Source: Actinomycetaceae bacterium TAE3-ERU4 (GTDB taxonomy: Bacteria; Actinomycetota; Actinomycetes; Actinomycetales; Actinomycetaceae). From it: a stretch of 64,000 bases of DNA. Location: positions 1 to 64,000 of the forward strand of contig JAHUUJ010000005.1 of the NCBI GenBank assembly GCA_019218365.1. The letters are read 5' to 3'. A program made the translations under genes and the position numbers. Positions 1-9,087 of this stretch are shown piece after piece; position 1 is the stretch's first letter; every line of letters begins with the position of its first letter. Below the pieces are notes generated by a model. That model was given only the letters and a program-made list of their open reading frames with translations, ran no database searches and was not told the DNA's origin.

Positions 1-113
1 AAACCCAGCAAATCAGCAGAAGGAAAAACATCCGCCACCAAACAAGAAAACCTCGCCGGCAACAGACAAAAACTATACCCAACCACCACCCCCAACACAA
101 ACCCAAACAACAT
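1..113 (-). CDS. Possible partial gene: start of a hydrophobic protein running off the left edge
   Basis: Read on the minus strand from an ATG at 113, this stretch stays open to the edge and gives about 37 residues. It begins with a very hydrophobic run (MLFGFVLGVVVGYSF) that could be a signal anchor or membrane segment. GAGG lies just upstream; it is too close to the ATG but well placed for the next codon, TTG. The coding strand is unusually rich in G and T compared with neighbouring genes. It follows the tyrS terminator. Too little is present to name a function, and it could be chance; a plus-strand frame is also open here. Confidence 0.3.
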   Translation of the reverse strand, partial: MLFGFVLGVVVGYSFCLLPARFSCLVADVFPSADLLG

Positions 114-133
114 GACCTCAAACACATACACGA

Positions 134-166
134 AAGCGCCCCGTGTTTCTAGGACACGGGGCGCTT
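134..166 (-). terminator. Hairpin terminator after tyrS
   Basis: A perfect 13-bp inverted repeat (134-146 with 154-166) with a 7-nt loop lies 14 bases past the tyrS stop. Only a short T run follows, so termination may be imperfect. Confidence 0.75.
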
Positions 167-180
167 ATATTGACAACCTT

Positions 181-1440
181 TTAACCGAAGGTAACAACTC
201 CCTGAGAGCGTCTACCTTTTCGGATCAAAACTAAATCACCAGGAAGAAGATCGTCTTTATCCAAAACACGTTCTGGATCTTCAACTTTCACTCCGTTAAT
301 GTAGGCACCACCAGATTCAACCGTACGACGCGCTGCCGAACGTCCTTTTTCTAAACCGCAAGAAACTAGAGCATCAACAATCGTTGTAGTTCCTAGTTTG
401 GCTTCCGCCCGAGGAAGAGAATCTGTAGCATCACGCAAAGTAGAAGCGTCAAGCTGAGTTAAATCTCCTGATTCAAAAAGAGCGCGTGATGCTTCTACTA
501 CATTGTCAGTAGCTTCTTTACCGTGCACCCATGAGGTGACCTCATAAGCCAAACGGCGTTGACCAATTCGTTTCCATGGAGAAGCAGTCGATTCTTTCAC
601 TACTTCCTCAATTTCTTCACGCGACAAGAAAGTAAAAACCTTTAGGAAACGCTCAACATCTGAGTCTTCTACATTCACCCAGAATTGATAGAAAGCATAG
701 GGAGACATCATTTCAGCATCAAGCCAAATTGCCCCTCCTTCAGATTTACCGAATTTAGTTCCATCGGCCTTTGTAATCAAAGGAGTGGTCAAAGCGTGAA
801 CAGTTACGCCTTCCGCCTTGCGAATCAAATCGGTTCCCGCAATTAAATTACCCCATTGATCGTTACCGCCGGTTTCCAGCACACACCCATAACGACGGTA
901 AAGCTCAAGGAAATCATTTCCCTGCAAAAGCTGATACGAAAATTCAGTAAAGGAGATTCCCTCATCGGAAGCTAAACGGCGAGCCACAGTATCCTTGGCA
1001 ATCATAGTTCCCAAACGGAAATACTTACCAATCTCTCGCAATAGAGAAATAGCAGTTAGTTCACCAGTCCATTCGTAGTTATTAACCATGCGGGCAGCGG
1101 CCTCGCCCTCGAAATCAAGGAAACGAGAAATCTGATCACGTAGCTTTGCCGCCCATTGGGCAACCACCTCAGATTCGTTAAGCGTCCGCTCCCCCGACAT
1201 CCGAGGATCTCCGATTAGTCCTGTAGCTCCCCCCACCAAAGCCAAGGGGCGGTGCCCGGCATTCTGTAAATGCCTCATAACTACCAACTGAACCAAATGT
1301 CCGTGATGGATAGAAGGAGCCGTGGGATCAAATCCAGTATAGAAAGTAATCGGACCCTCGTTCATTACCTCTCGCAAAGCCTCAATATCAGTGCTTTGTG
1401 AAATTAGACCACGCCACTCCAACTCATCTAAAACATCCAC
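181..1440 (-). CDS. tyrS: Tyrosyl-tRNA synthetase
   Basis: It charges tRNA-Tyr with tyrosine in the cytoplasm and is a class I synthetase of the bacterial TyrRS type. The HIGH-like motif is HHGH near residue 45, the KMSKS-like motif is KFGKS near residue 235, and an S4 RNA-binding domain fills the last 70 or so residues. The frame opens with a TTG at 1455 that has no ribosome binding site. The GTG at 1440 has GGAG nine bases upstream and gives the start usual for actinobacterial homologues, a protein of 419 residues. It lies 18 bases after argR and is probably cotranscribed with it. Confidence 0.95.
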   Translation of the reverse strand: MDVLDELEWRGLISQSTDIEALREVMNEGPITFYTGFDPTAPSIHHGHLVQLVVMRHLQNAGHRPLALVGGATGLIGDPRMSGERTLNESEVVAQWAAKLRDQISRFLDFEGEAAARMVNNYEWTGELTAISLLREIGKYFRLGTMIAKDTVARRLASDEGISFTEFSYQLLQGNDFLELYRRYGCVLETGGNDQWGNLIAGTDLIRKAEGVTVHALTTPLITKADGTKFGKSEGGAIWLDAEMMSPYAFYQFWVNVEDSDVERFLKVFTFLSREEIEEVVKESTASPWKRIGQRRLAYEVTSWVHGKEATDNVVEASRALFESGDLTQLDASTLRDATDSLPRAEAKLGTTTIVDALVSCGLEKGRSAARRTVESGGAYINGVKVEDPERVLDKDDLLPGDLVLIRKGRRSQGVVTFG

Positions 1441-1458
1441 AGTTGAACTCTCCAAATT

Positions 1459-1938
1459 CTACTTGTCCAAGGTTATCCGCATTAAATTACTAAATTCTTC
1501 AGCTTGGGCTGAGCCCCAGCAAATAATTAAAACGGTATCGTCCCCCGCTATCGTACCCAAAATTCGCTCATCACCAGCATCATCAATCGCCGCGGCTAAA
1601 AATTGGGCCGCTCCAGCATGAGTACGTACAACCACTTGATTAGCAACATGTGCAGTAGAGACCACCATGTCAGCAATTATCCGTAATAGGCGCGAAGAAT
1701 CAATCCCGCCATTTCCTGAAGGAACAACATCGGAAATTACATACACAAACTCGCCTGAAGAATCACGTGTCCGAGCAGCCCGCAGTTCTACTAAATCACG
1801 GGAAACAGTCGCCTGAGTAACCGAAAACCCAAGTTCTTCCAAACGCTTTACCAAGTCCTGCTGGGATGAGACCCGCGAAGAAGTCAAAAAATCTCGAATC
1901 GCTTGTAAGCGTCCGGCCCGAGTTAACTGATACTGCAT
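1459..1938 (-). CDS. argR: Arginine repressor ArgR
   Basis: This is an arginine-responsive transcriptional repressor of normal length (159 residues). The N-terminal winged helix carries the recognition segment SVTQATVSRDLVEL around residues 38-52. The C-terminal hexamerisation and arginine-binding domain contains GTIAGDDTVLIIC. GGGAGAAA precedes the ATG. In related actinobacteria argR lies inside the argCJBDF-R-GH cluster with tyrS not far downstream. Here it abuts tyrS directly and no arg biosynthetic gene is present on either side, so its targets must lie elsewhere or have been lost. Confidence 0.93.
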   Translation of the reverse strand: MQYQLTRAGRLQAIRDFLTSSRVSSQQDLVKRLEELGFSVTQATVSRDLVELRAARTRDSSGEFVYVISDVVPSGNGGIDSSRLLRIIADMVVSTAHVANQVVVRTHAGAAQFLAAAIDDAGDERILGTIAGDDTVLIICWGSAQAEEFSNLMRITLDK

Positions 1939-1962
1939 TTTCTCCCGCTGTCCCTACATAAA

Positions 1963-2451
1963 CTAAGAATTCAAATAATCAACAATTCCTTGCGCAAATG
2001 TTTCTACTTCATCCCAATTACGGAAGTCTCCCTCAACAGCACCACCTAGACGGGCAATTGAGCGCTCCCGTAAATTAAGCTGCGTCGTATCTAAACGCCC
2101 CGCGAATGTTTTGAGAGAAACCGGAGCAACTTCAAGAAGCACCGGCCCTACCCGCGAGGGATCTTGAACAGTCCCTTTCGGAACCCCAGCAAGCCCAACA
2201 GAAAATGCCCAAACCGGTAACTCCCTAAGCTCACGTTCAAATCGTTTCACAAAGTCAGTTGCCGCCGGCATCCACTGCGTCAGATAAACAGCAGAACCAA
2301 TTACAACAGAATCATAACCGTCAAGAGAGGAAACCTGCTCAGGAAGAGAGAAAGTAACCGCATGTCCGGCTCTCTGCAACACTTCACCAATGCGCTCTCC
2401 AACACCCAGCGCTGAACCATGCTTAGAAGCTGTAGTAACTAGAATATTCAT
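1963..2451 (-). CDS. Flavodoxin-domain protein
   Basis: This is a 162-residue protein with a flavodoxin fold. It opens with MNILVTTASKHGSALGVGE, the FMN phosphate-binding loop type seen in flavodoxin and protoporphyrinogen oxidase HemG-like proteins. VVIGSAVYLTQWMPAATDF follows near residue 60 and a typical AFSVGL strand near residue 88. It is probably an electron carrier or flavin-dependent oxidoreductase; the substrate cannot be told from sequence. The frame extends upstream to 2502, but the family start is the ATG at 2451. It lies 24 bases upstream of argR on the same strand. Confidence 0.85.
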   Translation of the reverse strand: MNILVTTASKHGSALGVGERIGEVLQRAGHAVTFSLPEQVSSLDGYDSVVIGSAVYLTQWMPAATDFVKRFERELRELPVWAFSVGLAGVPKGTVQDPSRVGPVLLEVAPVSLKTFAGRLDTTQLNLRERSIARLGGAVEGDFRNWDEVETFAQGIVDYLNS

Positions 2452-2636
2452 ACTCAAAAGTAAACACCATAAAAAGATCAATATTCCGTCTAAAGGTCCC
2501 ATTTAACGCAAATCTTAAAAGGAATCTTTTTCCCTCTTGCAGCTTGCATCATAGAATAAACCGTCATATTGTAATTTTGTTGCTTTTAGATAAAAAAGCA
2601 TATTTCCCCTACCTAATAAAACTATAAGGAGATGGT

Positions 2637-4241
2637 ATGGCGCGGCGCGCTCTTGTAGCCTTGGTTGCCACTAGCGCACTGGCATTAACAGCCTGTCTAC
2701 CACACCGCACTCCAGTACAAAAAGTTTCTCCCCCAACATCTGGAACAATCGAAAAAACTTCTCCTAAAAGAACACTTAAAATTGCCCTCTCTTACAATCC
2801 GGGGACGGGATTTGACCCTGCGAAAGTTTCTGGAATCCTCCCAATTAGCGTAAACTGGCACATATTCGAAGGACTAATGGAAATAAATCCAGATACCGGT
2901 GAAATCTATCCGGCGCTGGCTGCACAATCTCCAAACAAAATTAATGACACTACCTACCGCATAACTTTAAGAGAAAACGCCAGATTTTCTGATTCAACCC
3001 CAGTTACTGCCGATGATGTAGTTTTTTCCTACGAACGAATCCTAAGCCCATTCTTTCCCGATACAAACCTCTACCGTTCTTTTCTAGGTTTTATAAAAAC
3101 AGTTAAAAAAGTAGACAATAAAACAGTAGAAATAACTCTCAACTACCCATATAGCTACTTCGTAGAAAGACTCTCCTTAGTCAAAATCATCCCAAAAGAA
3201 AAAGTCCAAAAAGATTCACGTAAATTCAACCGCTTTCCCATCGGAAGTGGGCCGTTCTCACTTAAAGCAAATGGTGAAAATGGAGTCCTTGCTTTTACTC
3301 CCAATCGTTACTACAACGGAAGTAAAACAGCTCCCGTAGAAGACATGGAGTGGCGGCTAATCCAAGACCCCCAAGAACGTACCCATGTGATGAAAGAAAA
3401 TGAGGTTGATTTAATTACCTCTCTCCCGTCAGATACATATAATGAGCATCTGCTCTCAAACGGAGATATACGCTCTGAAGCGATTGATTCCTTTGCACTT
3501 ACTTTCTTTATGTTCAACACACAGCATAAGCCTTTCAATGATAAAAGAGTGAGGCAAGCATTTTTCTACGCACTAGATTATGACCAATTAACCAATACAG
3601 ACTTAGGCGGATTAGCGACCCCCGCTACCTCGTACCTACAAGAGTCAAATCCCGCGTATCAAAAGGCATCAACAATTTATAGCCATAATCCAGAAAAAGC
3701 TAAAGAACTCTTAAAAGCAGCCGGAGTAAAAAATCTAGAGCTAACTGTAAATACAACAAATCAAGATTCAATTAAACGAATACTGCCTAGAATTAAAGAG
3801 AATCTTCAATCCATTGGAATCAAAATAAAATTTAATTCACGACCAACAACTGCAACCTATAAAGATATTGATGCAGGCAACTACGATGTCTTAATCGCGC
3901 CTGGTGACCCTTCCGTATTTGGGAAAGACCCTGATATTCTTCTGCGCTGGTATTACGGAAAAAATATTTGGAGTCAAAAACGCTACGCCTGGGATAAAAG
4001 CCCAGAATTTAAGCAAATCCAGAAATTACTAGACGAGGCCTCTACCTCAATGTCAAACTCGGATGCCAGGTTAAAATATCTTAAGATATATAACCTAATC
4101 GCAGACAATGCAGTTCTCTATCCTCTATTCCACAAACGCCTAACAACTGCATACGATACTTCCAAATTAGAAAAATATACTCCCTTAAATACCACAGGCG
4201 TGTATTTTCTCAACACTGTATTAAAAAATCCGGAAGAATAA
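2637..4241 (+). CDS. Peptide/nickel-type ABC transporter substrate-binding lipoprotein (SBP family 5)
   Basis: This is a 534-residue periplasmic-type binding protein of the DppA/OppA family. The N-terminal signal peptide ends in a lipobox (LTAC, cysteine 20), so the mature protein should be anchored to the outer face of the membrane. Family features include ALAAQSPNKINDTTYRITLR, DDVVFSYERILSP and the helix VRQAFFYALDYDQL. A strong AAGGAGATGGT site precedes the ATG. No permease or ATPase gene is adjacent, so it must share a transporter encoded elsewhere. It is richer in A and T than its neighbours. The ligand is unknown; oligopeptides are the usual one. Confidence 0.92.
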   Translation: MARRALVALVATSALALTACLPHRTPVQKVSPPTSGTIEKTSPKRTLKIALSYNPGTGFDPAKVSGILPISVNWHIFEGLMEINPDTGEIYPALAAQSPNKINDTTYRITLRENARFSDSTPVTADDVVFSYERILSPFFPDTNLYRSFLGFIKTVKKVDNKTVEITLNYPYSYFVERLSLVKIIPKEKVQKDSRKFNRFPIGSGPFSLKANGENGVLAFTPNRYYNGSKTAPVEDMEWRLIQDPQERTHVMKENEVDLITSLPSDTYNEHLLSNGDIRSEAIDSFALTFFMFNTQHKPFNDKRVRQAFFYALDYDQLTNTDLGGLATPATSYLQESNPAYQKASTIYSHNPEKAKELLKAAGVKNLELTVNTTNQDSIKRILPRIKENLQSIGIKIKFNSRPTTATYKDIDAGNYDVLIAPGDPSVFGKDPDILLRWYYGKNIWSQKRYAWDKSPEFKQIQKLLDEASTSMSNSDARLKYLKIYNLIADNAVLYPLFHKRLTTAYDTSKLEKYTPLNTTGVYFLNTVLKNPEE

Positions 4242-4255
4242 AATAAATTAGCGTG

Positions 4256-4302
4256 AATATTTGTGGGGTAAGAACCGAATCGGTTCTTACCCCACAAATA
4301 TT
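4256..4302. terminator. Bidirectional terminator, 22-bp perfect stem
   Basis: A perfect 22-bp inverted repeat (4256-4277 with 4281-4302) with a 3-nt loop sits between two convergent genes, the binding protein and pheT. Its ends are AATATT, so both strands end the hairpin in an A/T-rich stretch. It probably stops transcription from both sides. Confidence 0.85.
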
Positions 4303-4309
4303 ACATAAA

Positions 4310-6967
4310 TCAGCCGCGAAGCTGCGCTCCAAAACGCTTCTTAGCTTGAGCCACAATACGCTTACGAATTTCAGCAGTTTGCTCCGCGGATAGAGTGCAA
4401 TCAGCACCACGCATACGTAGAGCAAAAGCCAAAGACTTTAGGCCTTCGCCAAGCTGGGATGAGCGATAGTCATCAAATAGATAAACATCTTCCAGTAGCG
4501 GGCCAGCCGCTTTCTTGATTTCCACCAAAAGATCACTTACACAAACCTCAACCGGAACTACCAAAGCGATGTCTTCCTTAGCTACCGGATAAGTTGAAAC
4601 AGGCTTAACCTGCAAAGGCGTATTTGACATTGCCTGAATTACTAATGATAAATCCAGCTCAAAGGCACAGGTTCTCTTGGGCAAATTATAGTTATCAACT
4701 ACTTGAGGATGAAGCTCGCCCGCATACCCCACAACGTGCAGTTTCTTTCCTACCCGTAAGCGAAGCTGGGCTACCCTACCAGGATGGAATGGAGCCAAAG
4801 AAGCCGCTTCGACCGCGGTTACCCCCTGAGCTTCCAATGCCCGTCGATTGATATATTGAGAATCGGAATCCGTAGTCAGAGGCTGAGCGCAGTCAATATT
4901 CACTCCCAGAGTAGAAGCAACCGAACGAACAGCATTAATTGAATCTGCCCAATCGTAATCCCGGCTAAAAGAACCCGGTGCAGGAACACTAGTAGCCCCC
5001 GCAAAAACTCCACCAATATGCCAGGGCTGATTAGGCACCTGCGAATGAATCAAGGCAATTTCTTCAGCAGAAGGAGTAAAGTCCTGCGGCAGATGAGCCT
5101 TCGGAGTCCCCTCCGGATGCGTAACCATACCGGTCTCAAAAATAGCCAAAGAAGTAGTGCCGCGCGAAACATTGCGAGCAGCTACTTCAAGTAGAGAATC
5201 CAAAATTGAAGTACGCAAATATGGAGCATCCTCTGCTAAAGGATTAGCCAAACGAACAGCCTTACGCCGTATATCATCTTGAGGAATTAACTGCTTATCA
5301 TGCGCTGCACCAATGAACGGGTAAGAAAGAACCTGTGATAGTCCCTGCGCACAGAGAACATTAGCAACCTTCCGGCGAGCCTTTTGATCTGCCGGCAGTC
5401 CCCCGCCAGCACGCGCCTGCGGCAAGATTGAAGGAACCTGATCGTAACCATGCAAACGCACAATCTCTTCAATCAGGTGAGCCGATCCACTCAAATCGGG
5501 GCGCCATGAAGGAGGCTGTACTCTCAACATATCACTGGCATCAGAAATTACTTTACAGCCAATTTCCTCAAGTGAAGAAATTACTTCCGCACGAGTATAG
5601 TCAACCCCGATTAAAGTACTAGGCGCATGCCAATCAAAAAGCAGCTCGGGAAGCACAGAAGTATTATCAATATCGCCAACTCGCCCGGTATCCGTGGCCC
5701 CACCGTACTCGACCAACAAATCTACGGCTCTTTGTGCGGCAATAGCCGGAAGATTAAAGTCAACCCCACGCTCAAAACGCTTCGCTGCTTCGGAAGGCAA
5801 GCGATGACGGCGAGCTGAGCGAGCAATACTCACAGAATCGAAGTGAGCGGCTTCCAACAAAATCGAAGTCGTCTGCTCACCAACCTCACTGTAAGCCCCT
5901 CCCATAACACCGGCTAATCCCAACGGACGAGAACCGGTTTCAGACGGAGAATCAGCAATTAGCAAATCCTGCTCATCAAGATTACGCACTACACCGTCCA
6001 AAGTCTCTAGCTTCTCTGCAGAGCGTGCCCGACGTACTACCAAAGGAGCGGAGAGCTTAGCTAAATCATAAGCATGTAGAGGCTGTCCCAAATCAAGCAT
6101 CACATAGTTAGTCACATCGACAATTAGGGAAATAGGACGCATCCCCGCAGCAATAATTCGTTTCTCCATCCAAGCCGGAGTCGGTGCCTGCGGGTTAATC
6201 CCCTCCAAGACGCGAGTGACAAAACGGTCACAACCCGATTTTCCTCGAATAGGCTGCACATCATCAAGCAACACCTCAAAGGCATCTGCTGAAGGAGGCA
6301 AAACCTTTTTTACCTGATTACCTTCCAAAGCTGGATCAATAAAGGTATTACCAGTAGAGTGGCTGTATTCCCGAGCTACCCCACGCATAGAAAAACAGTA
6401 TCCGCGATCCGGAGTAATGTTAATTTCCAGCAGCTCTTCACCCAGTCCCAGTAAAGAAACCAAGTCCGAACCTACCGGGGGGACCTCTCCGTCCAAATAA
6501 TCTTCCAAGATAATAATTCCCTCAGAAGAGTCACTTAATCCCAACTCGGTCTCCGAACACATCATTCCATCGGAGATATGTCCGTAAGTTTTACGAGCAG
6601 CGATTTCAAAACCACCTGGTAAGCATGCTCCCGGCAAAGAAACTACAACATAGTTTCCAACCTCAAAATTATGTGCACCGCAGATAATTCCGCGGCTCGG
6701 CAAATCTGAAGGTTCCCTACCGGTTCCCGGTGCGTCATTGTAACTACCAACATCTACTCGGCAGTAGTTAATAATTTTTCCATTAGATTGTTCCTTAGGC
6801 TCACGAGTAAGTACCTTACCGACGACCAGTGGACCCGTTACCGCGGGCGGAACGATACGTTCTTCTTCCAAACCCACTCGCACCAAATCAGCCGCGAGTT
6901 GAGAAACTGTAGCCTCCGGCTGCAGCTCCACGTGTTCGGATAACCATTCAAGCGAAACGTACGGCAT
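4310..6967 (-). CDS. pheT: Phenylalanyl-tRNA synthetase beta subunit
   Basis: This is the large subunit of the heterotetrameric enzyme that charges tRNA-Phe, 885 residues. It carries the EMAP-type tRNA-binding domain at about 40-165, B3/B4 editing and B5 domains in the middle, and a C-terminal anticodon-binding domain (ferredoxin-like) ending near the GAQLRG terminus. The frame runs 28 codons further upstream into pheS, but MPYVSLEWLSEHVEL at 6967 is the family start. Only one base separates it from the pheS stop, so the two are translationally coupled. Confidence 0.95.
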   Translation of the reverse strand: MPYVSLEWLSEHVELQPEATVSQLAADLVRVGLEEERIVPPAVTGPLVVGKVLTREPKEQSNGKIINYCRVDVGSYNDAPGTGREPSDLPSRGIICGAHNFEVGNYVVVSLPGACLPGGFEIAARKTYGHISDGMMCSETELGLSDSSEGIIILEDYLDGEVPPVGSDLVSLLGLGEELLEINITPDRGYCFSMRGVAREYSHSTGNTFIDPALEGNQVKKVLPPSADAFEVLLDDVQPIRGKSGCDRFVTRVLEGINPQAPTPAWMEKRIIAAGMRPISLIVDVTNYVMLDLGQPLHAYDLAKLSAPLVVRRARSAEKLETLDGVVRNLDEQDLLIADSPSETGSRPLGLAGVMGGAYSEVGEQTTSILLEAAHFDSVSIARSARRHRLPSEAAKRFERGVDFNLPAIAAQRAVDLLVEYGGATDTGRVGDIDNTSVLPELLFDWHAPSTLIGVDYTRAEVISSLEEIGCKVISDASDMLRVQPPSWRPDLSGSAHLIEEIVRLHGYDQVPSILPQARAGGGLPADQKARRKVANVLCAQGLSQVLSYPFIGAAHDKQLIPQDDIRRKAVRLANPLAEDAPYLRTSILDSLLEVAARNVSRGTTSLAIFETGMVTHPEGTPKAHLPQDFTPSAEEIALIHSQVPNQPWHIGGVFAGATSVPAPGSFSRDYDWADSINAVRSVASTLGVNIDCAQPLTTDSDSQYINRRALEAQGVTAVEAASLAPFHPGRVAQLRLRVGKKLHVVGYAGELHPQVVDNYNLPKRTCAFELDLSLVIQAMSNTPLQVKPVSTYPVAKEDIALVVPVEVCVSDLLVEIKKAAGPLLEDVYLFDDYRSSQLGEGLKSLAFALRMRGADCTLSAEQTAEIRKRIVAQAKKRFGAQLRG

Positions 6968-6968
6968 C

Positions 6969-8054
6969 TCAGTGCCCCTTTCCGTAAAGTCCAAACTGCT
7001 GGGAAAAACGCACATCGCCCTCGACGATGTCATGCATATCCCCAATTCCATGGCGAAGCATCAAAGTTCGCTCTATACCCATTCCAAAAGCAAATCCCTG
7101 ATATTCGTCAGGATTAACTCCACAGGCACGCAATACGTTTGGATTCACCATTCCGCATCCACCCCATTCAATCCATCCCGGACCACCTTTCTTTAAAGGG
7201 AACCACAAATCCAACTCGGCAGAAGGCTCGGTAAAGGGGAAAAATGAGGGGCGGAAGCGAGTCTTTGCATCAGGTCCAAACATTGCCTTCGCAAAGTGGT
7301 CAAGGACTCCCTTAAGGTGAGCCATCGTTAGGTTCTTATCGATAGCCAACCCTTCGATCTGGTGAAATACCGGAGTATGCGTAGCATCCAGCTCATCAGA
7401 ACGAAAGACTTTTCCCGGACAAGCCATGTAGAAAGGCGGCTGCGTCGAAGTCATTACACGTCCTTGCACCGGGGAGGTGTGAGTGCGCATTACTAAGTGC
7501 GAGCTCTCTTCCGCCTGTCCATCTAAAGAAGCAGAATCAATGTAGAAAGTATCTTGCATCTGCCTAGCTGGATGATCTATATCTAGATTTAAAGCATCAA
7601 AGTTAAACCATTCGTGTTCAAGTTCGGGACCTTGAGCGATATCCCATCCAAGAGATACGAAAAAGTCAGAGATTTCATCCTGTAATAGCTCCAGCGGATG
7701 ACGTCCCGCAGGGAGGGAACGCAGTGGAGCAGAAGTCACGTCAACCGATTCATTTGCTAATGCCTGAACCAAAGCTAAACGCTCAAGCTCTTCCAAACGC
7801 TCTTCATAAGCTTTGGAGATTTGTCCGGTTGCACTACCAACTAGCTTTCCCACCTGCGCACGCTGACTCGGGTCAATATTTTTAATCTCACGCTTTGCTT
7901 GAGCTATCAGGGAGGACTCTCCCATCCAAGCCGGACGCAAAGATTTCAGTTCTTCAACCGAGACAGCCCCGGCAAAAGCCTCACCGGCTTGCCCGATTGC
8001 CGCCGTTAGGCTCTTTTCCAATTCACCGGCATCCGTGGGTAAAGACATTCCCAT
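6969..8054 (-). CDS. pheS: Phenylalanyl-tRNA synthetase alpha subunit
   Basis: This is the catalytic class II subunit of PheRS, about 361 residues. It has an N-terminal coiled coil, motif 2 (FRSDELDATHTPVFHQIEGL) and motif 3 (GFAFGMGIERTLMLRHGIGD). The frame opens with TTG at 8066. GGGAG lies five bases upstream of the ATG at 8054, which is preferred; an ATG at 8048 is also possible. It is first gene of the pheST operon. I see no T-box or leader-peptide attenuator upstream. Confidence 0.95.
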   Translation of the reverse strand: MGMSLPTDAGELEKSLTAAIGQAGEAFAGAVSVEELKSLRPAWMGESSLIAQAKREIKNIDPSQRAQVGKLVGSATGQISKAYEERLEELERLALVQALANESVDVTSAPLRSLPAGRHPLELLQDEISDFFVSLGWDIAQGPELEHEWFNFDALNLDIDHPARQMQDTFYIDSASLDGQAEESSHLVMRTHTSPVQGRVMTSTQPPFYMACPGKVFRSDELDATHTPVFHQIEGLAIDKNLTMAHLKGVLDHFAKAMFGPDAKTRFRPSFFPFTEPSAELDLWFPLKKGGPGWIEWGGCGMVNPNVLRACGVNPDEYQGFAFGMGIERTLMLRHGIGDMHDIVEGDVRFSQQFGLYGKGH

Positions 8055-8159
8055 CACTGCTCCCAATAGATAGATTCACAGAATTAACCTTGACTATTCT
8101 AACGCAAGAATCACAGAGAATTTAGCTCAATTGCCGGAATTAGCATGTAAGGTTAAAGC

Positions 8160-9065
8160 ATGAAAAAAAATGCTTCAGATTTAGCGAAAAGAGCTCCCCT
8201 GGGAAATCTTAAACCAGGATATGTTAGCCCCCGCCTTTCAGTTCCCAAGGAAATTGAACGCCCCGAGTATATGTTCCATGATGGACCTGAGGTAATCACC
8301 GCCAGCGACGTTAAAACACCGGAAACTGTAGAAAAGATTCGCCGAGCTGGACGAATTGCAGCAGATGCGGTGCAACTTGCTGGAAGCATGTGCAAACCTG
8401 GGGTAACCACAGATGAAATTGATATTGCAGCACATAACTTCATTATCGAACAGGGTGCATACCCATCTTGCCTCGGATATATGGGATTCCCAAAATCAAT
8501 CTGCACTTCTATCAATGAAGTAATTTGCCACGGTATTCCTGACAATCGTCCATTAGAAGAAGGTGACATCATCAATATTGATATCACCGCCTACCTCGAC
8601 GGAGTGCACGGGGATACCTGCGCAATGTTTACTGTAGGAGAGGTGGATGAAGAATCTAAAAAGCTAATCGAGGTAACTGAAAAAGCGATGATGCGAGCCA
8701 TTAAGGCGGTTCGCCCCGGACGAGAAATAAATATCATTGGACGAGTCATTGAATCATATGCAAAACGCTTTAACTACGGTGTTGTTACCGACTACACCGG
8801 TCATGGCGTAGGAGAAGCATTCCACTCAGGTCTGATTGTTCCTCATTACGATTGTGCCCCCGCCTATAACACCATTATGGAAGAGGGAATGGTTTTCACA
8901 ATTGAACCAATGCTAACTCTGGGAACCGTAGAGTGGGAGCAGTGGGAAGATGATTGGACCGTAGTCACCGCAGACCGTGCTCGCACCGCGCAGTTTGAAC
9001 ACACAATTGTGGTGACTGCCAACGGTGGTGATATTCTAACTCTGCCATCAAGCTCCGTTGCTTGA
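8160..9065 (+). CDS. map: Methionine aminopeptidase, type I with N-terminal extension
   Basis: It removes the initiator methionine from new proteins. The 301-residue protein has the metal ligands of the family: [13 protein letters not shown] (two Asp), [11 protein letters not shown] (His), FTIEPM (Glu) and FEHTIVV (Glu). About 45 residues precede the catalytic domain and contain a proline-rich [20 protein letters not shown] segment, similar to the extension of mycobacterial MetAP1c (MapB). It is divergent from pheS and followed 22 bases later by ppgK. Confidence 0.94.
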   Translation: MKKNASDLAKRAPLGNLKPGYVSPRLSVPKEIERPEYMFHDGPEVITASDVKTPETVEKIRRAGRIAADAVQLAGSMCKPGVTTDEIDIAAHNFIIEQGAYPSCLGYMGFPKSICTSINEVICHGIPDNRPLEEGDIINIDITAYLDGVHGDTCAMFTVGEVDEESKKLIEVTEKAMMRAIKAVRPGREINIIGRVIESYAKRFNYGVVTDYTGHGVGEAFHSGLIVPHYDCAPAYNTIMEEGMVFTIEPMLTLGTVEWEQWEDDWTVVTADRARTAQFEHTIVVTANGGDILTLPSSSVA

Positions 9066-9087
9066 GCGTCGGCTGGAAAGGACAAAA

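Noticed and set aside
1-230. Plus-strand open frame running from the left edge through the tyrS terminator
   Set aside because: It crosses a clear terminator hairpin, runs antisense into tyrS, and has a low-complexity Lys/Thr/Asn/Pro composition without family features.
2520-2600. Possible ARG box upstream of the flavodoxin-argR genes (TTTATTCTATGATGCA region)
   Set aside because: The half-sites are not symmetrical and match the known consensus poorly.
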